Shown here: positions 1 through 6,294 of the stretch, one piece after another | Position numbering within the stretch: the stretch's first letter is position 1 | Layout of the letters: the number at the start of each line of letters is the position of its first letter | Origin: Pedobacter chitinilyticus | GTDB taxonomy: Bacteria > Bacteroidota > Bacteroidia > Sphingobacteriales > Sphingobacteriaceae | DNA length: 48,596 nt | Reading direction: 5' to 3' | NCBI RefSeq assembly: GCF_003313385.1 | Contig: NZ_QMHN01000007.1 | Span: 90,773-139,368 of the forward strand | The notes under the pieces: model-generated | Told to the model about the DNA's origin: nothing | What the model saw: only the letters and a program-made list of their open reading frames with translations | Databases searched by the model: none | Position numbers and translations under genes: made by a program

Positions 1-286
1 TTGCTTCGTCGTGCCTCCTCGCAATGACGGAGTGAGTAAATTTGCAAAGTATAAAGATCTCTCCGCTACGGTCGAGATGACGGGGTGGTGATGCAGGATT
101 GTCAAATTTTGCAGCTTAGGTCGGGTTCCGTCATCTCGGCTTTATGGAGAGATCTTTGGATATGCCTTCATCGACAAGCAGCTATGTGCCTATGTGGTTA
201 ATCAAAGCGGCTTCTCACTAACGCATGGATAAAACGAAGATAAGTAAGAGGTTTCTTCGTCGTGACTCCTCACAATGACGAAATAA
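1..286. repeat. Intergenic repeat cluster at left edge
   Basis: No gene is visible. The stretch is built from short dispersed elements that recur in this window. Positions 1-30 and, in diverged form, 251-281 carry the element containing GCTTCGTCGTGCCTCC and GCAATGACG, seen again near 15342, 38090, 38239 and 38294. Positions 54-83 carry AAGATCTCTCCGCTACGG followed by TCGAGATGACGG, found exactly again at 48182 and 48446. A related inverted form lies around 127-160. The TATGTGCCTATGTGGTTA motif near 183-200 recurs at 15440-15462. These are taken as REP-like non-coding repeats. Confidence 0.75.
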
Positions 287-1555
287 CTAATCCTCGAATA
301 GGTAACCACTGTATGCTAAACCTTTGGCCACACTCTTAAAGTTATCGCCCGAATTGAGGGTTAAGTGCGGAAATTTGTTTTTAAACAAGTCTTGAATGCT
401 TGCTACCATCGAAGTACCGCCCGTTAAAAACAAACTATCAATCTTTTCTACTTCGATATGATTGGCCGTCATAAATTCCTCAAGGTAGGCGGCAATACGA
501 TCTACATCTTTTTTAATGATCTGCTGATAATCGGCCAACGAAACTTCTTCCTCAATATCAATCTCCATTTGATGATAGCTGAACTGAGTTTGCGCTTCGC
601 TCGATAAAGTGATTTTGGTCTGCTCAATGGCTTGAAAAACTGAATAACCCAAGTTATTTTCAATGAGGGTAATCAGGTTTTTGAACTTTCTATCCTTCCC
701 CGAGAAATAATAATAATCATCGATATCCTTTTTAATACGCTGGCCATTAAAAAAGTTCATTTGGTCCCACGAGCAAATATTGGCAAACAATGATTTAGGT
801 ACCGTTAATACTTTTCCTGGAGTGGCTTCGTAGGTAGTGTGTTTACCAAAGTAAGGCGTCCCACGTTCCCACATAAAAGCCGAGTCGAAACTATCGCCAC
901 CAATGTAAATACCACCCGTAGCCATCATGTCTTTCTTACGGTCTTTGCTTCCCACCTTGTCGGGATCAAGTACCAAATAGGTAAAATCGGTAGTACCGCC
1001 GCCCAAATCACCTACCAAAACGTGCTCCTTTTTAGTTAACGTTTTCTCGTAGGCAAAAGCAGCACCAATAGGTTCAAACTGAAAACGCACTTGTGTAAAG
1101 CCAGCCATTTCAGCCGCCTTGTTCAATCTGTTTTGCGCCAAAGTATCCTTCTGCACATTATCATCATCAAAAAACACGGGCCTTCCAATAATGGCTTTCT
1201 CCACCTCCTGTCCAACAATTTTATCGGCCCTGCCTTTAAGTTCTTTTAAAATAATGGCTACCAAATCCGAAGCGTTGTACCTTCTGTTATGGATACGGGT
1301 TTCAGTAAAGCTACTTCTCGATAAGATCTGTTTAATGGACTTGATGAAACGGCCTTTCATGCCATCACTCAAATAAGCGTTAATGGCATCCTCTCCCACC
1401 ACATAATTTTTCTCGGCTCCTGTGTTTAACTGATGATAAAAGTAAATTAAGGAAGGAATGATGATGGTACTGTGTATTTCTTTCGAATCCTCGTCGTAAA
1501 TAGCCAAAGCGGAGTTGGTGGTACCAAAGTCGATACCATATAAAAATCGTTTCAT
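287..1555 (-). CDS. Hsp70-like / YegD-like ATPase
   Basis: Predicted 422-residue cytoplasmic Hsp70-family ATPase. The phosphate-1 loop GIDFGTTNS lies at residues 7-15 and phosphate-2 VGDLGGGTTDF at 181-191. An adenosine-binding LFLTGGTSM lies near the C-terminus, and the region around IGRPVFF at 123-129 is also family-like. The length matches the YegD-type subfamily, which has the actin-like nucleotide-binding domain but lacks the classical DnaK substrate-binding and lid domains. The start ATG at 1555 places GIDFGTTNS at the usual distance from the N-terminus. No DnaJ or GrpE partner is adjacent and the gene appears monocistronic. The ATPase fold is certain; the client or cellular role cannot be told from sequence. 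Confidence 0.9.
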   Translation of the reverse strand: MKRFLYGIDFGTTNSALAIYDEDSKEIHSTIIIPSLIYFYHQLNTGAEKNYVVGEDAINAYLSDGMKGRFIKSIKQILSRSSFTETRIHNRRYNASDLVAIILKELKGRADKIVGQEVEKAIIGRPVFFDDDNVQKDTLAQNRLNKAAEMAGFTQVRFQFEPIGAAFAYEKTLTKKEHVLVGDLGGGTTDFTYLVLDPDKVGSKDRKKDMMATGGIYIGGDSFDSAFMWERGTPYFGKHTTYEATPGKVLTVPKSLFANICSWDQMNFFNGQRIKKDIDDYYYFSGKDRKFKNLITLIENNLGYSVFQAIEQTKITLSSEAQTQFSYHQMEIDIEEEVSLADYQQIIKKDVDRIAAYLEEFMTANHIEVEKIDSLFLTGGTSMVASIQDLFKNKFPHLTLNSGDNFKSVAKGLAYSGYLFED

Positions 1556-2123
1556 GAGATGGGAAGCTAAACCAATAAAATTTTAGGGGCGACGAAGTTA
1601 TGAAAAAAATTTAATGTAACGATTATTACCAATTCCCTCTCCTTTTCAACGAGTACCTGCTCCGATTCATCGGAAGGATTAGGGAGAGGTTTATAGAAAT
1701 AGACCCTCTCTGTTCTTCTAACATCTATTGATAGGATGTTATTGCATTTTGGCATCAATGAGCTCGCTGCGCTTCGGTTCTCCCCTTTCGGGAAAGAGAA
1801 GTTTTTGGGAAAGTTTTGTACATATTCGATTTCAAACTTATTTGAGTTCGATTACTAAATTCATTATGATTGACCTATAAAACTGATGCTGAACTAAATT
1901 TATTCTATAGCTTTCCGCTTCGCTACAGGTCAGCATGACGGAGCATTGATTACCGTCACCCTGACCACGAAGTAGCTGCAAAGCAAATTTAGTTCAGGGT
2001 CAGCCATACATTTAAACCAGAAGAAAAATGTAACCATCATTACCAATCCCAGCTACTTCAAACTAAAAGGTTGCCACATTCCATTAGAGAAATGTGACAA
2101 CGCTATTTTCTGATGAAGCCAAT
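1556..2123. repeat. Gene-free 568-bp stretch with dispersed repeats
   Basis: No convincing coding region. Around 1630-1700 lies a CCCTCTCC...GGGAGAGG inverted arrangement with relatives near 26560-26710 and 38140-38180. Around 1911-2005 is a GACGGAGC / AGTTCAGGGTCAGC type repeat. Both look like degenerate intergenic repeats. The short open frame on the minus strand at 1567-1758 runs through this repeat and is not considered a gene. Confidence 0.6.
2070..2101 (-). terminator. Possible terminator after HD-Pnk
   Basis: GTTGCCACATT (2070-2080) pairs with AATGTGACAAC (2091-2101), with one mismatch and a 10-nt loop. On the minus strand it is followed by a short T-rich run (CCTTTTAG). It lies just past the end of the ligase/HD-Pnk unit, so a factor-independent terminator is plausible but weak. 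Confidence 0.4.
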
Positions 2124-3230
2124 CTACCCAATGTGATAGCTAACTTGATGTGCTTCCCATAGTGTGGGCACCTCTAGCTTATTGGCAAGTTTGTCCAAAA
2201 TTACTTTAGGCACCACCGCTTCACGATTTTTATTTTGTGAATGTAAATTTTCAAAGGGGACTTCGAGATAAACTATTTTTACACTTGCATAGTAGGTTAA
2301 AAATAAACCTATCAATTGCATTCGCATTTGGCTTGTCGTATTAGTGGCATTCCAAATAAAGGGAGCTTGCTTACGCAAAAACACACGTGCTCGAGCCTTA
2401 GCTTCTTGAACAATTTGTCCGTTACCTTTTTTATCGTCAGGTGCAATACCTTTTTCTATTCGTAACTCATCTAACGAAATAACTGGCCAATCAGCATAGT
2501 TCTTTTTAATGAACGTATCTTTTCCAGCGCCAGGCAAACCACTCAACATTATCACTTCAAATTTAGCTTGCTCAAAAGGGATATAATCTATATAAGCTTC
2601 TTCATTTTGGAGATAATATATCTTTGCATCAGGTGAAACGAAATTTCGTGCTTGTCCCCAACAATTATTCTCCTTACAAAACTCTTCGAAACATGATATC
2701 CGATATAACATTTCTTCTTGGTCATCACAAACACGGCCTATCATATCGGCTCTAGCCAACAGCGCTAGCCATTCGGTATTCACTTCCATACTCACTTTTG
2801 CCAAAGTTTTCAAAGGGTCTGGCTTTTCAAATAACCAAATTGGCAAACCATGATAGCGTACTAAACCCACTATTTGTTCACGCAATTCAAATGGCGTTGG
2901 CAACTCCATGTACAACAACCTCCTTGCGAATTGTGCACCTTTACGTGCATGTCCATACGAAGTAATGCTTCCATCCGACTCTAAAACTGTGGTGCTATAT
3001 TTTTCCACATCGTGTAATAAAGCTGCTGCCCACAATAGTTCTTGTTCTTGCTTACCTAGTTTTTGGAAATCTGTCTGCTCCTGTAACGCTTCTAACACCA
3101 TTTTTGTATGGATACCTACATTTCCTTCCGCATGATAACGGGAATCCTGAGGGACTTCGCTCATGCGCTTTACCCAATTAAAATGCTGTTCTAAATCGTT
3201 CCAATTCTTACTATTATAAATAGTCCACAT
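2124..3230 (-). CDS. HD-Pnk: HD phosphoesterase fused to polynucleotide kinase
   Basis: Predicted bifunctional nucleic-acid end-healing enzyme of 368 residues. The N-terminal HD domain has H41, the H73-D74 pair in LLHDVEK, H94 and H127 as likely metal ligands. The C-terminal P-loop kinase has Walker A GLPGAGKDT at 231-239, SLDELR with D254 as likely general base, and a basic NKNRE near 333-337. This order matches the HD-Pnk family (characterised from Runella), where HD removes 2',3'-cyclic or 3'-phosphates and Pnk phosphorylates 5'-OH ends. An upstream in-frame ATG exists at 3245, but the ATG at 3230 is preceded by a clear GGAGG five bases upstream, so it is preferred. It overlaps the RNA ligase stop by 17 bp, which indicates translational coupling. 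Confidence 0.88.
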   Translation of the reverse strand: MWTIYNSKNWNDLEQHFNWVKRMSEVPQDSRYHAEGNVGIHTKMVLEALQEQTDFQKLGKQEQELLWAAALLHDVEKYSTTVLESDGSITSYGHARKGAQFARRLLYMELPTPFELREQIVGLVRYHGLPIWLFEKPDPLKTLAKVSMEVNTEWLALLARADMIGRVCDDQEEMLYRISCFEEFCKENNCWGQARNFVSPDAKIYYLQNEEAYIDYIPFEQAKFEVIMLSGLPGAGKDTFIKKNYADWPVISLDELRIEKGIAPDDKKGNGQIVQEAKARARVFLRKQAPFIWNATNTTSQMRMQLIGLFLTYYASVKIVYLEVPFENLHSQNKNREAVVPKVILDKLANKLEVPTLWEAHQVSYHIG

Positions 3231-3924
3231 ACCTACCTCCTTCATTTAACAATGGTGCTCTTTTCCATTGTCGTGTCCAATGTTCATTTGTCTTTACATG
3301 TCCTTTCCGAACATATTTAAATACATTATCAGCAAAATTTTCAACCAAATAGGCATCTGCATTTCTACTAACGATTCCTTCTATGGTTGATGGTTGCCCA
3401 TCCTTAACATCATACGGCTCAAAAGCGCCACGTCCTTTTACAAGAGATAACATTTCCTCTTGAAACTGTTGTTGGTTTTTAGGTGTTCCTTCTTTTTTAA
3501 GCACAGGAACGGTAGGCAAGTCAAGCAAACCTGCATAAAACTGTGTTTCTTCCCAGCTCAACCAGCGGTCAAATTCTCGAACTGCAAAAACGTAGAAATG
3601 ATGTTCCAATTGATGATATTCGATGGAGTGTATGGCATATAAATTCTCTCCAAAAATCTCCAAATTACCTAAATCATTTCTGATGGTTTGCCAATAACGT
3701 CTAATACTTGCTGTCCAGGGAGAAATAGTTGGTGCTGCGTGTGAACGTGCGAACACACCATGCTTAGATAAGCAGTTATTCTCGCCATCTAATTTCTCTG
3801 TATGAATTAAATTGGGAATATGCTGAATTTTCCCCCAATAGTCGTGTGCTATTCTATCATCGCTAGTGGTACCTGGCGAAAAAGGATAGTGATAGGTACG
3901 ACCATATTTCTGTGATATAGTCAT
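3214..3924 (-). CDS. ATP-dependent RNA ligase family protein
   Basis: Predicted 236-residue nucleotidyltransferase of the Rnl2-like RNA ligase family. The adenylated lysine is expected at K44 in motif I (EKLDGEN, 43-49). EIFGENL (89-95) resembles motif III/IIIa, EGIVSR (182-187) motif IV, and FKYVRKGHVK (202-211) motif V. These give a complete minimal catalytic core without a large accessory domain. It is the first gene of a two-gene unit; its last codons contain the Shine-Dalgarno and start of HD-Pnk. With that partner it could heal and seal broken RNA, for example tRNA cleaved by ribotoxins. The ligase family assignment is strong; the in vivo RNA target is inferred only. Confidence 0.88.
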   Translation of the reverse strand: MTISQKYGRTYHYPFSPGTTSDDRIAHDYWGKIQHIPNLIHTEKLDGENNCLSKHGVFARSHAAPTISPWTASIRRYWQTIRNDLGNLEIFGENLYAIHSIEYHQLEHHFYVFAVREFDRWLSWEETQFYAGLLDLPTVPVLKKEGTPKNQQQFQEEMLSLVKGRGAFEPYDVKDGQPSTIEGIVSRNADAYLVENFADNVFKYVRKGHVKTNEHWTRQWKRAPLLNEGGRYVDYL

Positions 3925-4198
3925 GTGTCAATATTTTAAATTAAAAAAATAGAAAATTGCCTCCTTCCCGAACGGGAAAGACCATTAATAGGTTATGTGT
4001 TAGCAATTACATGACTCAATTTCTTTGCGATTGATAGGCAAAGATAAGAGAATAGTTTTGATTTTTAAACCTTTGGTTGGTGTTATCATCAACCACATCA
4101 AATTTAACTGGTACGGTGATCGCATCGAACAGAAGAAAGAAGACGAAATCCCATGCAACATTCACTCCTTTTTCCTGTCTATTAAAAAAAGACACTTC
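3925..4198. promoter_or_regulatory. Upstream region of serine hydrolase with palindromic repeat
   Basis: This 274-bp stretch separates divergent genes. It contains an open reading extension from a TTG at 4025 that lacks coding character. Positions 4070-4096 (CTTTGGTTGGTGTTATCA core) form half of an inverted repeat whose partner is at 6162-6188. Promoters in both directions must lie here, but no confident -33/-7 pair was assigned. Confidence 0.4.
4070..4096 (+). repeat. Palindromic repeat, copy 1
   Basis: CCTTTGGTTGGTGTTATCA followed by TCAACCAC. It matches the reverse complement of 6162-6188 at 25 of 27 positions by eye, and 6124-6148 is a third, partial copy. The core GGTTGGTG-TTAT-CACCAACC is itself a hairpin, as in REP-type elements. 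Confidence 0.65.
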
Positions 4199-5641
4199 AT
4201 GAGATTAATTTCCCTTCTTTTTACCTGCCTTATTGCGACCACCCACTTATTTGCCCAAACTAATCCTGCTGTCGACGACATCATTAAACGAGAAATGCGG
4301 GAAAGAAAAATCCCTGGCTTGCAGGTTGCCGTGGTCAGTAAAGGGAAAATAGTTTTGAATAAATCTTATGGGATTGCCAATGTTCAAGATAGTGTTCCCG
4401 TAAGCAACCAATCTATCTTCGCCATCAACTCATGTACCAAAGTTTTTACGGCTGTAGCCGTCATGCAATTGGTTGAACAGGGAAAAATAGACCTATCGAA
4501 AACAGTGGCGACGTACCTTGATGACCTACCCGCCGCGTGGTCTACCGTAACCATTAAACAATTGCTCACCCATACTTCTGGTTTACCCGATGGCCTGGGC
4601 TTATTGGATGAACGAACAGGCGGAACAGGTAACACTACTGAAGCTACCTTTTGGGAAAAGCTAAAAGTAATGCCTCTTATTTCTACACCTGGCGAAAGAT
4701 TTAACTATAATCAAACCAATGCCTATTTATTGGCAAAGCTGATCAATAAATTCTCTTCAAAAACATTTCAGGAAGTATTTGATGAGCGCCAATTTCAGCC
4801 AGCAGGATTAAAGCATACCGTGTTTGGCGATTCCCGTGATGTGATCCCTCATTTTGCACCCACTTATTTTTACCGCACCCAAATTGACGGACAACCATTA
4901 AACACCCCAAAACTCATTAACAATTATTATGAGTTTCCTTATTTCAGGAGAACAGCTTCGGGCCTTAACAGCACTGCCGAAGACATGGCTAAATGGATCA
5001 TCGCTTTGCAAAGTGGCAAATTATTGAAAGCCAAATCGAGCTTAGACACCATGTGGTCGCAAGGAAAATTTAACAATGGCACAGGCACTCCTTGGACTTT
5101 AGGTTGGGGCTTGAACAGGTTTAGGGCCAAACATAAAGCGGTGGGCATGTCGGGCGGCGGAAGAGCGGCCTTTTTGGTTTATCCAGAAGATGACTTGGCG
5201 GTTATTGTGCTCACGAACCTTGGAGGAAGCTATCCCGAAGATATGCTAGAAGAGCTGGCGGGATGTTATCACCCAGACATTCCAAAAGCTTCGCCCATTA
5301 CGTTAATGAAAATTTCGTTAAGGAAGATCGGTTTTGATAAAGCTATTCCTTTTGCCGAAGAACAGAAAAAGAGCAATCCATTATTTATCCCTAATGAGTT
5401 TGAAATTAATGAGTGGGGCTACCGCATGATGGCAAATGGCAATTTGAAAGATGCTTCGGAAATATTCAAGTTAAACACCCATCTTTTCCCGCAAAGCGGA
5501 AATGCTTTTGATAGCTATGGCGAGGTTTTATTAAGAGCAGGTAAAAAGAGTGAGGCGATTACCATGTACCAAAAATCTATTGCCTTAAGCCCTGATAACG
5601 AACATGGGAAAAAAGTACTGGCGGATTTAATGAAGCCATAG
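4199..5641 (+). CDS. Secreted serine beta-lactamase-like hydrolase with TPR-like tail
   Basis: Predicted 480-residue exported serine hydrolase of the class C beta-lactamase / penicillin-binding fold. The ATG at 4199 starts a classical signal peptide (MRLISLLFTCLIATTHLFAQ) and is preferred over the TTG at 4025. The nucleophile motif is S78-C-T-K81 and the second motif is Y170-N-Q172, where many relatives have YxN. HTSGLPDG lies around 125-132, and GMSGGG occupies the usual HTG position. The last roughly 100 residues contain a degenerate TPR-like helix pair (SYGEVLLRAGKKSEAITMY). It stands alone between two copies of a palindromic repeat. It could be a peptidase, esterase or beta-lactamase; the fold is certain, the substrate is not. 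Confidence 0.88.
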   Translation: MRLISLLFTCLIATTHLFAQTNPAVDDIIKREMRERKIPGLQVAVVSKGKIVLNKSYGIANVQDSVPVSNQSIFAINSCTKVFTAVAVMQLVEQGKIDLSKTVATYLDDLPAAWSTVTIKQLLTHTSGLPDGLGLLDERTGGTGNTTEATFWEKLKVMPLISTPGERFNYNQTNAYLLAKLINKFSSKTFQEVFDERQFQPAGLKHTVFGDSRDVIPHFAPTYFYRTQIDGQPLNTPKLINNYYEFPYFRRTASGLNSTAEDMAKWIIALQSGKLLKAKSSLDTMWSQGKFNNGTGTPWTLGWGLNRFRAKHKAVGMSGGGRAAFLVYPEDDLAVIVLTNLGGSYPEDMLEELAGCYHPDIPKASPITLMKISLRKIGFDKAIPFAEEQKKSNPLFIPNEFEINEWGYRMMANGNLKDASEIFKLNTHLFPQSGNAFDSYGEVLLRAGKKSEAITMYQKSIALSPDNEHGKKVLADLMKP

Positions 5642-5745
5642 TATGTCAACAAAGTATCGCCAATAAACACCTTTATGAAAGACGAACTATTTGCTTAAAA
5701 AGCAATTTAACGACAACATAATGCCATGAAGCTGTAGGGGAAAAC

Positions 5746-6095
5746 CCTAAGGGAATTGATCAAATCCTTATGGAAATCATGAAAAACCTTATGGAAATCA
5801 CAAAATCCCTTATGGAAATCGTAAAAAACCTTATGGAAATCACGAAAAACCTTATGGAAACTGTAAAAAACCTTATGGAAATCGCAAAAAACCATATGGA
5901 AATCGTGAAAAACCTTATGGAAATCGTGAAATCCCTAAAGGAAATTGCAAAAAACCTAAGGTTTTTTAGTTGTAAAAACCTGATGTTTCAAAGAAGAAAC
6001 CTGAGGTTTCTTAGGAAAAACCTGACGTTTCTCGAGAAAAACCTGAGGTTTCTTGGGGAAAACCTGACGTTTCCAATAAGAAACCTGAGGAATAA
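5746..6095 (+). repeat. 21-bp tandem repeat array (about 16 units)
   Basis: Units such as CCTTATGGAAATC + three variable bases + AAAAA repeat every 21 bp from 5766 (starts 5766, 5787, 5808, 5829, 5850, 5871, 5892, 5913, 5934). After one 24-bp unit at 5955 the array switches to a second 21-bp type, CCTGAGGTTTCTTAGGAAAA and variants, to about 6095. In the first half the variable triplet is ATG, ACA, GTA, ACG, GCA or GTG, so it differs mostly by transitions. The second half is locally palindromic (AAACCTGAGGTTT). No repeat-spacer alternation is present, so it is not a CRISPR array. It may be a non-coding minisatellite or encode a heptad-repeat peptide. Confidence 0.85.
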
Positions 6096-6123
6096 AAACA
6101 GCCTTAACTTGTGGTTTCAACTT

Positions 6124-6188
6124 GTGGTTGGTGTTATCACCATACCACCCTCCTGCAATAAATGGTTGGTGATAACACCAACCAAAGG
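6124..6188. repeat. Palindromic repeat, copies 2 and 3
   Basis: GTGGTTGGTGTTATCACC (6124-6141) and ATGGTTGGTGATAACACC followed by AACCAAAGG (6162-6188) lie in inverted orientation 38 bp apart and could form a long stem. The 6162-6188 copy is the inverted partner of 4070-4096, so the serine hydrolase gene and the minisatellite are bracketed by inverted repeats. Confidence 0.65.
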
Positions 6189-6253
6189 CTTAATAGAAAC
6201 TGACAGGAAAGGCAATACTATGTAACAAGTTTTCCAAACTTATGAAGTTTAAA

Positions 6254-6283
6254 AACCTCGCAGGGTTTGAAACCTGCGAGGTT
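6254..6283 (-). terminator. Terminator hairpin of the sigma/FecR/TonB-receptor operon
   Basis: AACCTCGCAGG (6254-6264) and CCTGCGAGGTT (6273-6283) form a perfect 11-bp stem with an 8-nt loop. On the minus strand the stem is followed by a T-rich run (GGTTTTTAAACTT). It lies 11 bp past the stop of the receptor gene. The same hairpin family recurs at 13343-13373 and 15564-15596. Confidence 0.7.
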
Positions 6284-6294
6284 TAAAATAAGCC

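Larger units (their letters stand above)
5642..6294. other. Gene-free 653-bp stretch with minisatellite and palindromes
   Basis: No confident gene. The stretch holds the 21-bp tandem array (5746-6095), a pair of GGTTGGTG-type palindromic repeats (6124-6188) and a strong hairpin (6254-6283). A single plus-strand frame of 151 codons (5770-6225) stays open through the array only because the unit length is a multiple of three. Confidence 0.6.

Noticed and set aside
1567..1758. Small minus-strand ORF in the left intergenic region
   Set aside because: It runs through a dispersed repeat and has no coding pattern.
3231..3245. Upstream ATG for HD-Pnk
   Set aside because: The ATG at 3230 has a clear GGAGG at proper distance, while the upstream ATG has none.
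4025..4198. N-terminal extension of the serine hydrolase from a TTG codon
   Set aside because: It covers a palindromic repeat and precedes a perfect signal peptide that starts at ATG 4199.
5746..6095. CRISPR array
   Set aside because: Units are contiguous with no unique spacers and no cas genes are near.
5770..6225. 151-codon open frame over the 21-bp array as a real gene
   Set aside because: The frame is open because the repeat is a multiple of three. There is no signal, no recognised domain and no clear ribosome site. It is kept only as a repeat and a finding.
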